Shown piece by piece: positions 45,990 to 55,294 of a stretch of 64,000 bases of DNA. The stretch's first letter is position 1. The number at the start of each line of letters is the position of its first letter. Source of the stretch: Donghicola eburneus (GTDB taxonomy: Bacteria; Pseudomonadota; Alphaproteobacteria; Rhodobacterales; Rhodobacteraceae); NCBI RefSeq assembly GCF_900115865.1, contig NZ_FOXY01000001.1, positions 186,001-250,000 on the forward strand. The letters are read 5' to 3'. The notes beneath the pieces were generated by a model. The model was not told where the DNA came from and searched no databases. It was given only the letters and a program-made list of their open reading frames with translations. A program made the translations under genes and the position numbers.

Positions 45990-47429
45990 ATGCAGGCTGA
46001 CCTAGCAATCCTTCTGCCCGAAATCCTCTTGTCGCTGTTCGCTCTGGCTGCGCTGCTCGCTGCCGTCTACACCGGCAAGGACAAAATGGCATCCGCTCTG
46101 GTCTGGCTGACCAGCGCCGTGATGCTGGTGCTGGCCGCGTGGATCGGTCTGGGGGACGCAACCACCCAGATCGCGTTCGACGGCACTTTCATCAATGACG
46201 GCTTTGCCCGTTTCTCCAAAGTCGTGATCCTGATCTCGGCGGCCATCGTCTTGGTCATGAGCCAGGAATACATGAAGCGCCGGGACATCCTGCGCTTCGA
46301 ATACCCGATCCTCGTTTCGCTCTCTGCGGTGGGTATGATGGTGATGGTCTCTGCTGGTGACCTGATCGCGCTTTACATGGGTCTCGAGCTGCAATCGCTG
46401 GCTCTGTACGTTGTGGCATCTCTGCGCCGCGACAGCGCAAAGTCGACCGAAGCGGGCATGAAGTACTTTGTACTCGGCGCGCTTAGCTCCGGTCTGCTGC
46501 TCTACGGTGCATCGCTGACCTATGGCTTCTCGGGCACCACATCGTTCTCGGGCATCATTCAGGCGGTGCAGGGCGATCATCTGTCGCTCGGCGTACTGTT
46601 CGGTCTGGTGTTCATCACCTCGGGTCTGGCATTCAAGGTGTCGGCAGTTCCGTTCCACATGTGGACCCCTGACGTCTACGAAGGTTCGCCGACCCCCGTC
46701 ACCGCGTTCTTCGCGACCGCGCCCAAGATGGCTGCGATGGGTCTGTTCGCGCGCGTCATGCACGATGCCTTTGGCGGTGCTGTAGGCGACTGGCAGCAGG
46801 TCATCGCGTTCCTCGCGGTTCTGTCGATGTTCCTTGGCTCGATCGCTGCCATTGGTCAGTCGAACATCAAGCGTCTGATGGCCTACTCGTCGATCGCTCA
46901 TATGGGCTATGCCCTGATGGGTCTGGCGTCGGGTACCGCGCTTGGTGTTGAATCGATGTTGGTTTACATGGCGATCTACGTCACCATGAACGTCGGCACC
47001 TTTGCCTTCATCCTGTCGATGGAGCGCAACGGCACCCCAGTGACCGACATCAAATCGCTCAGCAACCTGTCCAGCTATGCACCCGGTCGCGCATTCTCGT
47101 TGCTCGTGCTGATGTTCAGCTTGGCTGGCGTGCCCCCGATGCTCGGCTTCTTCGGTAAGCTCTACGTTCTGCGTGCCGCTTACGAAGGTGGTCTGGCGTG
47201 GCTGGCCGTGGCTGGTGTGGTCGCATCTGTGATCGGTGCCTACTACTACCTGCGCATCGTGTTCTTCATGTACTTTGGCGAAGAAACCGAAGAGCTGGAC
47301 GCCCCCCGCAACCCCATCCTGTCGGGTCTGCTGGTTGGTTCGGCTGTTGTGATGATTGCCGCAGTCCTGCTGAACATGTTCGGCATCGACGGTGCAGCTG
47401 CGGCGGCAGCCGCGTCGCTGGTCAACTAA
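45990..47429 (+). CDS. nuoN: NADH-quinone oxidoreductase subunit N
   Basis: A 479-residue antiporter-like pump subunit. [40 protein letters not shown] and [20 protein letters not shown] are the family signatures, with the conserved Glu, Lys and His positions. It ends with an Ala-rich tail. It is the last complex I subunit gene; birA begins 21 bases further. Confidence 0.97.
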   Translation: MQADLAILLPEILLSLFALAALLAAVYTGKDKMASALVWLTSAVMLVLAAWIGLGDATTQIAFDGTFINDGFARFSKVVILISAAIVLVMSQEYMKRRDILRFEYPILVSLSAVGMMVMVSAGDLIALYMGLELQSLALYVVASLRRDSAKSTEAGMKYFVLGALSSGLLLYGASLTYGFSGTTSFSGIIQAVQGDHLSLGVLFGLVFITSGLAFKVSAVPFHMWTPDVYEGSPTPVTAFFATAPKMAAMGLFARVMHDAFGGAVGDWQQVIAFLAVLSMFLGSIAAIGQSNIKRLMAYSSIAHMGYALMGLASGTALGVESMLVYMAIYVTMNVGTFAFILSMERNGTPVTDIKSLSNLSSYAPGRAFSLLVLMFSLAGVPPMLGFFGKLYVLRAAYEGGLAWLAVAGVVASVIGAYYYLRIVFFMYFGEETEELDAPRNPILSGLLVGSAVVMIAAVLLNMFGIDGAAAAAAASLVN

Positions 47430-47450
47430 TATGATCGCGGGCCAGAGTGC

Positions 47451-48200
47451 ATGAGCGGCTGGCCCGTTGAATACGCACGGCGGGTGCTGTCTACCGTAGA
47501 CAGCACCAACGCCGAAGCGGCGCGGACCGCGACCGAAATGACTCAACCCACATGGATCCTTGCGCGAGAGCAGACCGCCGGACGCGGTCGGCGTGGCAGG
47601 GTATGGGCTAATCCCCCCGGAAATTTCGCAGCGACCCTGCTGCTGCGCCCGACCGAGGCCCCGCATCTGACGGCCCTGCGGTCCTTTGTTGCGGCACTGG
47701 CGCTGCACGAGGCTTTCGTGACGGTCAGCGGTCGGCCCGAGGCATTCTCGCTGAAGTGGCCTAATGATGTGCTGCTGAATGGCGGCAAAGTCGCTGGCAT
47801 TTTGCTCGAGTCATTAGGGGTCTTTCACGGCGTGAGTTACTTGGCGGTGGGTATCGGTGTGAACCTGATTGCCGCGCCCGATCCCGCCCAACTTGAGGAA
47901 CGCGCTGTCCGTCCTGTGTCTCTGATGTCAGAGACCGGCGCGCACGTAACCCCTGAAGAATTCCTTGAGGCGCTGGCCATAGCCTACGCGGCCTACGAGA
48001 CCCAATTTCAGACCTATGGCTTTGAGCCCATCCGCCAAGCGTGGCTGGCCCGAGCGGCGAAGCTTGGCGAAGTCATTACCGCCCGCACCGGCAATACCGA
48101 GCGAGTCGGCACATTCGAGACTTTGGACGAACACGGCAACCTGGTTCTAAGGACCGCACAGGGGCGCGAAGCGATCCCCGCTGCCGACGTCTTTTTCTAA
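47451..48200 (+). CDS. birA: Biotin-[acetyl-CoA-carboxylase] ligase
   Basis: A 249-residue enzyme that activates biotin with ATP and attaches it to carboxylase carrier proteins. STNAEAARTA begins the substrate region, GRGRRGRVWANPPGNF is the biotinyl-AMP binding loop and LKWPNDVLLNGGKVAGILLE the catalytic Lys segment. There is no N-terminal DNA-binding domain, so it should not act as a repressor, unlike E. coli BirA. It follows nuoN in the same direction and precedes coaX by 12 bases. Confidence 0.94.
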   Translation: MSGWPVEYARRVLSTVDSTNAEAARTATEMTQPTWILAREQTAGRGRRGRVWANPPGNFAATLLLRPTEAPHLTALRSFVAALALHEAFVTVSGRPEAFSLKWPNDVLLNGGKVAGILLESLGVFHGVSYLAVGIGVNLIAAPDPAQLEERAVRPVSLMSETGAHVTPEEFLEALAIAYAAYETQFQTYGFEPIRQAWLARAAKLGEVITARTGNTERVGTFETLDEHGNLVLRTAQGREAIPAADVFF

Positions 48201-48212
48201 GAGGACCAGCGT

Positions 48213-48995
48213 ATGCTCCTTGCGATTGACTGCGGAAACACAAACACCGTGTTTTCGATCTGGGATGGCAGCGAATTTATTGCCACATGGCGCACCGCCA
48301 CCGAACACCAACGGACTGCTGATCAGTACTATGTCTGGCTGACCACGCTGATGAAGCACCGCGGGATCGAGGCTGACATCACCGATGTGATTATCTCGAC
48401 CACTGTGCCGCGGGTTGTTTTCAACCTTCGTGTCTTTGCAGACCGGTATTTCAACACCCGACCGCTGGTTGTCGGCAAACCGGGCTGTGAGCTTCCGGTC
48501 GAGGCACGTGTCGATGCAGGGACCCAAGTGGGCCCTGACCGTCTGGTGAATACGGTTGCGGGGTATGACCGCTACGGCGGCGATCTGATCGTGGTGGATT
48601 TCGGGACGGCGACGACCTTTGACGTGGTGGATACGGATGGCGCGTATATCGGTGGTGTCATCGCCCCCGGTGTGAACCTGAGCCTTGAGGCGCTGCACCA
48701 AGCCGCCGCCGCATTGCCCCATGTGGATGTCAGCAAGCCCGATCTTGTAATCGGGACAAACACGGTGGCGTGTATGCAATCCGGCGTTTTTTGGGGCTAT
48801 GTTGGTCTGGTCAGCGGCATAACCAGCCGGATCAAGGCAGAAAGAGCGCGCCCGATGAAAGTAATTGCCACGGGTGGGCTTGCACCCTTGTTCCAGCAGG
48901 GTGATACCCTATTTGACGTGTTTGATGAATTTTTGACGATGCACGGCCTGACCGTCATCCACGACTACAACAAGGATAAAACGCTTGAGCAGTGA
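48213..48995 (+). CDS. coaX: Type III pantothenate kinase
   Basis: A 260-residue ASKHA-fold kinase for the first step of coenzyme A synthesis. MLLAIDCGNTNTVFSIWDG is the N-terminal phosphate motif, GPDRLVNTVAGYDRYGG the pantothenate-side motif, and VVDFGTATTFDVVD the second phosphate motif. Type III enzymes are not inhibited by CoA. The gene end overlaps the RNase J start by 11 bases. The order birA-coaX-rnj after nuoN is, as I recall, common in Rhodobacterales. Confidence 0.95.
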   Translation: MLLAIDCGNTNTVFSIWDGSEFIATWRTATEHQRTADQYYVWLTTLMKHRGIEADITDVIISTTVPRVVFNLRVFADRYFNTRPLVVGKPGCELPVEARVDAGTQVGPDRLVNTVAGYDRYGGDLIVVDFGTATTFDVVDTDGAYIGGVIAPGVNLSLEALHQAAAALPHVDVSKPDLVIGTNTVACMQSGVFWGYVGLVSGITSRIKAERARPMKVIATGGLAPLFQQGDTLFDVFDEFLTMHGLTVIHDYNKDKTLEQ

Positions 48996-50652
48996 GAGAC
49001 TGATCTATCTTCCCCTCGGTGGCGCGGGGGAGATCGGGATGAACGCCTATGTGTACGGCTATGGCCCCAAGGACAACGAGCGCCTGATCCTCGTTGATCT
49101 GGGTGTGACCTTTCCGGACATGGACAGCACCCCCGGTGTCGACCTGATCATGCCCGACATCCAGTGGCTCGAAGAACGCAAGAACCAGCTGGATGCGATC
49201 TTTATCACCCACGCGCACGAAGACCACGTGGGCGCGGTGGGTCACCTGTACAGCCGCCTCGGCGCGCCGATTTACGCGCGGGCCTTTACCGCCGCGATCG
49301 CCCGTCACAAGTTGGCCGAGTACGGCGTGCACGAAGGCGCGGTGCGTACTGCGTCGGCTTATCCCGAGACGACCGAGATTGGTCCGTTCAAGGTCAGCTT
49401 TGCCCCGATTTCGCACTCGATCCCCGAAAGCTCGGGTCTCGTGATCGACACCCCCGCAGGCCGGATCGTGCATTCGGGCGATTTCAAGATCGACACCACA
49501 CCGGTCATTGGCGAGCCTTTTGATCATCAGATGTGGGCCGAGATCGGCGCATCCGGTGTCAAGGCGCTGATGTGTGACAGCACCAACGTGTTCAGTGACA
49601 ATCCCGGCCGTTCCGAAGCAACCCTGAAGCCGAACCTCGAAGAGTTGATCGCGGCGCAGAAAGGCATGGTCGTTGCGACCACTTTCGCGTCAAACATCGC
49701 GCGTCTCCAGTCGCTTGCGACAGCGGGTCAGGCTGCGGGGCGTTCGATCTGTCTGCTGGGGCGCGCTATGCGTCGCATGGTCGAAACGGGCGTGCAAACC
49801 GGCATTCTGACCGATTTCCCCAAGACGGTAAGCGCCGAGGATGCCAACAGCATCCCGCGCGAGAACCTGATGCTGATCGTGACCGGGTCGCAGGGCGAAC
49901 GCCGCGCCGCGACCGCGCAGCTGGCGCAAGGCAAGTATCTGGGCCTGACTATGAAAGAGGGCGATACCTTCCTCTTTTCGTCCAAAGTCATTCCGGGCAA
50001 TGAGCGCGGCGTGATCCGCATCATGAACCAGTTCTCGGAAATGGGCGTGGACATTGTAGACGACGCTGGTGGTCTTTATCACGTGTCGGGCCACGCGAAC
50101 CGCCCCGATTTGGTCACCATGCATGATCTGGTGAAACCCCAGATGCTGGTTCCGATGCACGGTGAGCACCGCCACCTGCGAGAGCATGTGAAGGTCGCCG
50201 CCGAGCGTGGTCTGCAAGGGATCGTCGCGGTCAATGGCATGATGCTCGACCTGACTGGCGACGCGCCCAAGGTTGCTGAATACATCGACACTGGCCGCAC
50301 TTATTTGGACGGCTCGGTTCAGATCGGCGCGATGGACGGGATCGTCCGCGATCGTATCCGCATGGCGTTGAACGGACATGTCACTGTGACGGTGATCATG
50401 GACGAAGAGGATGAACCTCTTGGCGAACCTTGGTGCGAAATCAAGGGCTTGCCGCAGATGGGTCGCAGCGGCGTGCCGCTTGTGGACGTTCTGGAGGAAG
50501 ACCTTTCGCAAGCCATCGGACGGGCAGGGAACAAAACCTTGGTCGATGACGACGCGCTGGAAGAGGCGTTGCGCCGAGCCGCCCGCAAGTCCGCTCTGGA
50601 TGAGATCGGCAAGAAGCCCGAAGTCACCGTGGTCATCAGCCGCCTCGCATAA
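48985..50652 (+). CDS. rnj: Ribonuclease J
   Basis: A 555-residue MBL/beta-CASP ribonuclease with 5'-to-3' exonuclease and endonuclease roles in mRNA turnover and rRNA maturation. LGGAGEIGMNAYVYG starts the fold; THAHEDHVGAVGH is the zinc motif; HSGDFKIDTTPV and CDSTNVFSDNPGRSE belong to the catalytic core; MHGEHRHLREH lies in the C-terminal half. The start is TTG at 48985, overlapping coaX, with AAGGATAA upstream. A terminator follows directly, ending this long transcription unit. Confidence 0.94.
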   Translation: MSSERLIYLPLGGAGEIGMNAYVYGYGPKDNERLILVDLGVTFPDMDSTPGVDLIMPDIQWLEERKNQLDAIFITHAHEDHVGAVGHLYSRLGAPIYARAFTAAIARHKLAEYGVHEGAVRTASAYPETTEIGPFKVSFAPISHSIPESSGLVIDTPAGRIVHSGDFKIDTTPVIGEPFDHQMWAEIGASGVKALMCDSTNVFSDNPGRSEATLKPNLEELIAAQKGMVVATTFASNIARLQSLATAGQAAGRSICLLGRAMRRMVETGVQTGILTDFPKTVSAEDANSIPRENLMLIVTGSQGERRAATAQLAQGKYLGLTMKEGDTFLFSSKVIPGNERGVIRIMNQFSEMGVDIVDDAGGLYHVSGHANRPDLVTMHDLVKPQMLVPMHGEHRHLREHVKVAAERGLQGIVAVNGMMLDLTGDAPKVAEYIDTGRTYLDGSVQIGAMDGIVRDRIRMALNGHVTVTVIMDEEDEPLGEPWCEIKGLPQMGRSGVPLVDVLEEDLSQAIGRAGNKTLVDDDALEEALRRAARKSALDEIGKKPEVTVVISRLA

Positions 50653-50660
50653 GATTAGAA

Positions 50661-50685
50661 AAGGTCGCCTCTGGCGGCCTTTTTC
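50661..50685 (+). terminator. Rho-independent terminator after rnj
   Basis: AGGTCGCC pairs with GGCGGCCT (one G-T pair) around the loop TCT, followed by a T-run. It lies nine bases after the rnj stop and closes the nuo-birA-coaX-rnj unit. Confidence 0.85.
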
Positions 50686-50717
50686 ACGGGCCTTGTGCAA
50701 GAGACACGGACAAGAAA

Positions 50718-50745
50718 AAAGCGCCTCCCGAAACGGGGGCGCTTT
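50718..50745 (-). terminator. Terminator for the minus-strand DEAD-box helicase gene
   Basis: AAAGCGCC (50718-50725) pairs with GGCGCTTT (50738-50745), with an inner CCC/GGG pairing. On the minus strand the stem is followed by TTTTTTC. It lies 25 bases beyond the helicase stop. Confidence 0.8.
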
Positions 50746-50769
50746 CTGTGTTTCACTTTGGTGGCTTGA

Positions 50770-52185
50770 TCAGAGGCCGGCTGCGCGGCGCTCGTCAAAG
50801 CTCATGGCGATGAAGCTCGGCATGTGGTCGCCCATGCCAACGATCACGCCGCGGCCTTTGTTGCTCTCGGCCACTTGATCGGCAGGGCTGCCGCCACGCT
50901 TGCGCGACTTGCTGCTGCGCGGGTTGCGCTTGGGCTGCTCTTCGGGTGCGGCCTCTGCCGCTGCCTTGGGGCGATCATCCGAGCGCGACTTGGAGCGGCT
51001 GTTGCGCGGCTCTTTGGTTTGCTCTTCTGGTTCGTCCGCGAGCGGGTTTTCCAGACGCGGAATTTCTTTTTGCAGCAGCGCTTCGATTGCAGCCAAGTTC
51101 TTGTCGTCGCGGGGCTCGCTGATCATGACAGCTTTGCCATCACGGCCTGCGCGGCCAGTCCGGCCGATGCGGTGGACATAGTCCTCCGCGTGGGTCGGAA
51201 CGTCAAAATTGAACACATGGGTCACGCTTGGAACGTCGAGACCGCGCGCAGCCACATCAGAGGCTACGAGGAACTTGATCTTGCCTTCGCGGAAATCATC
51301 CAGCGTACGGTTCCGCTGCGACTGGTCAAGATCACCATGGATCGGCGCGGCGTCGTAGCCATACTTTTTGAGCGACTTCGAAACGATATCCACGTCCGAC
51401 TTGCGGTTGCAGAAAATCACGGCATTGTCGACGCTTTCGCCTTCGGCATCGATCAGTTTGCGCAGCAGGGCGCGCTTGCGAGTGCCGGAACGGTCGCGCT
51501 TGGCCCCTTCAAAGATGCAGACGTTCTGCGCAATCCGCTCGGACGCAGTGGCCTGACGGGCCACTTCAACCTTGGCAGGGGCCGAAAGGAAGGTGTTGGT
51601 GATCCGTTCGATTTCTGGCGCCATGGTCGCCGAGAAGAACAGGGTCTGGCGGGTAAAAGGCGTCAGGCTGAAGATGCGTTCGATGTCGGGGATGAAACCC
51701 ATGTCGAGCATACGGTCAGCTTCGTCCACCACCATGATTTGCACGCCGGTCAACAGCAGCTTGCCACGCTCAAAATGGTCGAGCAGACGGCCGGGGGTCG
51801 CGATCAGAACGTCGACGCCCTTGTCGATCAGGGCTTCTTGTTCCTTAAACGATACGCCACCAATCAGCAGAGCTTTGGTCAGCTTCATGTGCTTGGTATA
51901 GGTGTCGAAGTTCTCGGCCACCTGTGCCGCCAGTTCGCGGGTCGGCGCCAAAACCAAGGAACGGGGCATGCGTGCACGCGCGCGGCCCTTGCCAAGCAAG
52001 GTGATCATCGGCAGCGTGAAGCTGGCGGTCTTGCCTGTGCCTGTTTGGGCGATCCCAAGAACGTCTCGCCCTTCGAGAGCGGGCGGAATCGCTCCGGCCT
52101 GAATCGGGGTCGGCGTTTCGTAGCCGGCCTCTTCAATAGCTTTCAGGACTTTCGGGTCGAGCGACAGGTCAGAAAATTTCGTCAT
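50770..52185 (-). CDS. DEAD-box RNA helicase (RhlE-like)
   Basis: A 471-residue ATP-dependent RNA helicase. Motifs in order: Q motif region GYETPTPIQAGAIP, Walker A AQTGTGKTAS, PTRELAAQV, VDEADRMLDMG (DEAD), FFSATMAPE (SAT), VASDVAARGLDVPSV and HRIGRTGRAGRDG. The C-terminal 95 residues are basic and low in complexity (KEPRNSRSKSRSDDRPK and similar), typical of RhlE-type RNA-binding tails. Likely role in ribosome assembly or RNA decay, perhaps with the neighbouring RNase J gene product, though the two are on opposite strands. Confidence 0.94.
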   Translation of the reverse strand: MTKFSDLSLDPKVLKAIEEAGYETPTPIQAGAIPPALEGRDVLGIAQTGTGKTASFTLPMITLLGKGRARARMPRSLVLAPTRELAAQVAENFDTYTKHMKLTKALLIGGVSFKEQEALIDKGVDVLIATPGRLLDHFERGKLLLTGVQIMVVDEADRMLDMGFIPDIERIFSLTPFTRQTLFFSATMAPEIERITNTFLSAPAKVEVARQATASERIAQNVCIFEGAKRDRSGTRKRALLRKLIDAEGESVDNAVIFCNRKSDVDIVSKSLKKYGYDAAPIHGDLDQSQRNRTLDDFREGKIKFLVASDVAARGLDVPSVTHVFNFDVPTHAEDYVHRIGRTGRAGRDGKAVMISEPRDDKNLAAIEALLQKEIPRLENPLADEPEEQTKEPRNSRSKSRSDDRPKAAAEAAPEEQPKRNPRSSKSRKRGGSPADQVAESNKGRGVIVGMGDHMPSFIAMSFDERRAAGL

Positions 52186-52323
52186 GTGTATCCGTGGTTT
52201 ACGGACGCGTCTCGGCCCGTAGCGGTTTCAGGAGGCGCGATTTGCGCCAAACGCCCTCCGGTGAGGGCTGTTTCCGAGGGCGGCATAGCGGAAAAAGCGT
52301 TTGCGGTCAATGAGAGCGGTGCT

Positions 52324-53295
52324 TTAGGCCCATTCGCGGCCAAATTGGCGCTCTCTGGCGCCCTGTAGGTCCAGATTGCGCATATGAAGCCTGCCGAACG
52401 AATCCAGCCGTGCACGTAGCTCTGGGGTGGCAAGGCAGACCTCTTCAAAGAACCCGCGCAGGGCATCATCGCCGCCGTGTTGCTCGATCATCTCGAAGAG
52501 TTGGTTCATGTTGAGCGCGTTTTGAGTGCCGAGGGGCGCGACGGGCGAGGCCAGTTCCGGGCGGTAGGAACCTTTGCGGCGGCGATAGTTCAAAGACTTG
52601 CGCCATTGATCCCAAGAATGCGCGTGCAGATGGCAGAGTGTCAGCTCGGGGAGTGCTGCTTCGCCCGGGTTTTCGACCCCATCCATGACGACGTTGTGAA
52701 TCCGGACCATCATATCGGGCTGTTTGGTGCGCACGGCCATTTTGCCCATGATATGGGACAAAAATCCTCCATTCAGGAAAGTCCCATAGGTTGGATAGAT
52801 CTCGCGCGTTTCTGCTCGGCGCTGTTCCCAAGCCAGAGCGGCAGATTTGAAAGGGATGGCCCCATCAAAGGAGCCTTGCCCTTCGGTCGAAAGCGCCTCG
52901 AGCGGATGAATGCGCGCACAAAGGGCGCTTTCGGGCAGGGCGTCCAACTGACTGCGCACATCTTTCTCGGCCCAGAGGAACTCGTCCACGTCGATATGGA
53001 TCAACCAGTCGACGTCATTATGCATATAGGCCCATTTGGCGTTCGCGAATTGGCGAGATTGATGCTTTGGCGGGCGCTGGTGCTCTTCGCGAGGGCGGCG
53101 CATCCGCCAGTATTTCTCGTCAGTCTGGATGAGTTTGACGCGGGGGTGGTCCACGAGCGCAGCCTCTGCGCGGGGGCAGGGGGCGTCCAGATAGAGGTGC
53201 AGTTCGTCGACGCCCAATTCTATGTGATAGGCGGCAAAGCTCATGATCTCTTTGGCGGTGGCTTTGACGGTCGCCACAATCCCCCAACGTGTCAT
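52324..53295 (-). CDS. Glycosyltransferase-like protein (family 2 type)
   Basis: A 323-residue protein. WGIVATVKATAKEIMSFAAYHIELGVDEL resembles the start of GT2/GT92-like enzymes (only part quoted), and HIDVDEFLW provides the Asp-x-Asp site for a nucleotide sugar. The later half holds RIHNVVMDG and a His-rich LCHLHAHSWDQW. There is no signal peptide or membrane helix, so it acts in the cytosol. The start overlaps the stop of the next upstream gene as ATGA, so the two are coupled. Acceptor unknown; capsule, LPS or protein glycosylation are all possible. Confidence 0.78.
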   Translation of the reverse strand: MTRWGIVATVKATAKEIMSFAAYHIELGVDELHLYLDAPCPRAEAALVDHPRVKLIQTDEKYWRMRRPREEHQRPPKHQSRQFANAKWAYMHNDVDWLIHIDVDEFLWAEKDVRSQLDALPESALCARIHPLEALSTEGQGSFDGAIPFKSAALAWEQRRAETREIYPTYGTFLNGGFLSHIMGKMAVRTKQPDMMVRIHNVVMDGVENPGEAALPELTLCHLHAHSWDQWRKSLNYRRRKGSYRPELASPVAPLGTQNALNMNQLFEMIEQHGGDDALRGFFEEVCLATPELRARLDSFGRLHMRNLDLQGARERQFGREWA

Positions 53296-54044
53296 GTGCC
53301 GCGCTCCTCTCGGCGCGCGATGCGCTCTCTCATGGTTTGGATGCGGCGAAAGAGCGTGCCGGGATCGCGGTTCAGCATATCCAGCAAGTGATGTGCCAGT
53401 GGGGCGATGACTGGATCAGAGCCCGCGTCGCGCCACAGCGGAGCGAGGGTGTTGTAGTCCAGACCGCCCGATTTCAGCGAGAAGTCGTCCATTTCCATCG
53501 GCAGGGGGACTTTGGCGCGTTTGCCCAAACGATAGGGCTCTTCGGGTGGAGTGCCGCTGAAGGTGCGTTCGAATTCGTACAGCTTCATCATCGAAAAAAG
53601 CAGGCCAAGGCTGGCACCAACACGTCGTTGCGTCTCTGTTTGGCCATGGTCGGCGAAGGTCTGAAGAGACGACACCAACCATCTGGCATTTAGCTCTTGC
53701 AACAGGGTTGCTGCGTGCTCCTCCCAGATACGACAGAAAAGGGCGGGGGCATGATCGGGCCACGCATGGCGGCGCAGGTGCGCGATGAGCAGCGCGTTCA
53801 GATGTGCAAGGCGAGAGGCTCCAGCGAGCTCGGTTGCCAGTGCATGGGCCTTGAAAGCATAGCTTGACGCTGGCTTGATTAAAGGCTCCGGCGGATCAGG
53901 CATCGTGCCTGTCGCCAAAGCATCCAGATCGCAATCCAGCTGTGGCAAACCTTCGCCCTCGCGCGCAGTCAGGGGATCACGGCGCTCTTCCCAGCGGGCA
54001 ATAATCCCTTCGAATCCATCAGGATATGTAAGCTCTTTGACCAT
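53292..54044 (-). CDS. Conserved protein of unknown function coupled to a glycosyltransferase
   Basis: A 250-residue soluble, mostly helical protein from ATG 54044 (MVKELTYPDG); an in-frame start at 54086 would add 14 residues. Text such as YAFKAHALATELAGASRLAHLNALLIAHLR (part) and ARWLVSSLQTFADHGQTETQ is not one I can place. No catalytic motif or membrane segment is seen. The stop overlaps the glycosyltransferase start, and a CofD-like gene lies 68 bases upstream, so these three may form a unit. Function unknown. Confidence 0.65.
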   Translation of the reverse strand: MVKELTYPDGFEGIIARWEERRDPLTAREGEGLPQLDCDLDALATGTMPDPPEPLIKPASSYAFKAHALATELAGASRLAHLNALLIAHLRRHAWPDHAPALFCRIWEEHAATLLQELNARWLVSSLQTFADHGQTETQRRVGASLGLLFSMMKLYEFERTFSGTPPEEPYRLGKRAKVPLPMEMDDFSLKSGGLDYNTLAPLWRDAGSDPVIAPLAHHLLDMLNRDPGTLFRRIQTMRERIARREERGT

Positions 54045-54112
54045 ATCGGTATGGTGGTCTGCCGTGTCTCGTGACGCAAGGGGCAATCGAATGGCGGTCG
54101 ATTTTCAGCGCC

Positions 54113-55294
54113 CTAAACCAGTGACACCAACATTTCACAAAAGGACGTCGCATCGTAGCGCTTGCCTGTTTCATCGGCCACGGGCAGGGGCACGCAGGGA
54201 ATGCCGAACCGTTCGATGACAGCATCACATTCCGAGGTCGGCACAGAGCTGTCGCAGATCACGTGGGTCATGAGCGCGGTCGCTGGCACCTCTGGGCCCG
54301 CATCTGACCAAAGAATGTCGAGCAGCGCACCCACCTGTTCGCACAGGCTCATACCATAGCTTTCGGGATCGCAGCCCAAGCTGGGGACGTAGACCTTAGG
54401 CACTTGCGTTGCGGCGATCTCTTGGCCGACACGTGCAGGCAAAAGGTTCGCGCCCACCGAGGAAAACAGGCTGCCCGGAGGATAGCAGATCAGATCGGCC
54501 TTTTGGATCAAGCGGCGATTGCGCTTTGGCAGGATGATCTCTGCTCTGGGCACTTCGGTCATGCCGTCGGACAGAAACAGGCGCTGGATGCGTTCTTCGG
54601 GCGGGGGCAGCTCTTTGCCGGTGATCTCTTTTTGACCGATGACCACGCGCCCATCTGCGTACTCTGCTCCGATATGCAGGTTGACGTCCACGACCGACCG
54701 GACCGTGCCAAGCACATCCATCATTTTGGACATCATGAAAAGAACGGGCTCGAGCAGGCGTTCGTTCGCCAGATAGCCCCCCGCTATGACCAGATTGCCA
54801 ACACTGCCGCCAGCATAGTCAAAGTCTACGGGCGCGTGTTGGGCAAAGGACTGCAGGTGTGACACAACAAGCATCCGCATGGGCTGCGGCACAGCGCGGA
54901 CCAAGGGGTGTTCGCCCGCCAGCACTTGCTCCACCTCGCTCTCTAGCACAGCAGGGGCTGCATCTACGGGAAAGCGATGGGAAAAGAGCCGCACGATATC
55001 TGGCTGACCCAGATCTGTTTCCTCGGCCAAGGCCATAAGGCGGCTGCGCAGGTCACCAACGGCGGGCATGGCAAAGGCGTTGCGCAGCACTTCGGAACTG
55101 CCGCCACTGTCAAACGGGGTAATCAGGTGGGCCGAGTTGTGGGTGTACCGCTTTAATCGGCGCGAGATACCGTTCAGCGCACTGCCACCACTGAAAAACA
55201 CCAGTCTCGGGCCACGGTGCGGGGCACTCAGACAGCGCGCAACGCGCAGTTCATCGGGAACCGAAGCGCTGCGTTGTATGGTGAGAGGCGCCAT
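54113..55294 (-). CDS. CofD/YvcK-like protein
   Basis: A 393-residue protein of the CofD superfamily. Glycine-rich FFSGGSALNGISRRLK, DYAGGSVGNLVIAGGYL and CYPPGSLFSSVGANLL correspond to conserved segments of CofD and YvcK/GlmR proteins. CofD makes the F420 precursor, while YvcK-type proteins bind UDP-GlcNAc and link metabolism to the envelope; no F420 gene is in the window. The 393-residue form recalls the CofD-related member of the so-called GAK (grasp-and-kinase) gene set, but no ATP-grasp or HPr kinase-like gene is nearby. Exact role unknown. Confidence 0.75.
   Translation of the reverse strand: MAPLTIQRSASVPDELRVARCLSAPHRGPRLVFFSGGSALNGISRRLKRYTHNSAHLITPFDSGGSSEVLRNAFAMPAVGDLRSRLMALAEETDLGQPDIVRLFSHRFPVDAAPAVLESEVEQVLAGEHPLVRAVPQPMRMLVVSHLQSFAQHAPVDFDYAGGSVGNLVIAGGYLANERLLEPVLFMMSKMMDVLGTVRSVVDVNLHIGAEYADGRVVIGQKEITGKELPPPEERIQRLFLSDGMTEVPRAEIILPKRNRRLIQKADLICYPPGSLFSSVGANLLPARVGQEIAATQVPKVYVPSLGCDPESYGMSLCEQVGALLDILWSDAGPEVPATALMTHVICDSSVPTSECDAVIERFGIPCVPLPVADETGKRYDATSFCEMLVSLV

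Noticed and set aside
52186-52323. Short spacer upstream of the DEAD-box gene considered as a possible cold-shock leader or RNA
   Set aside because: No strong conserved fold or known motif could be recognised by eye, so no regulatory RNA is claimed.
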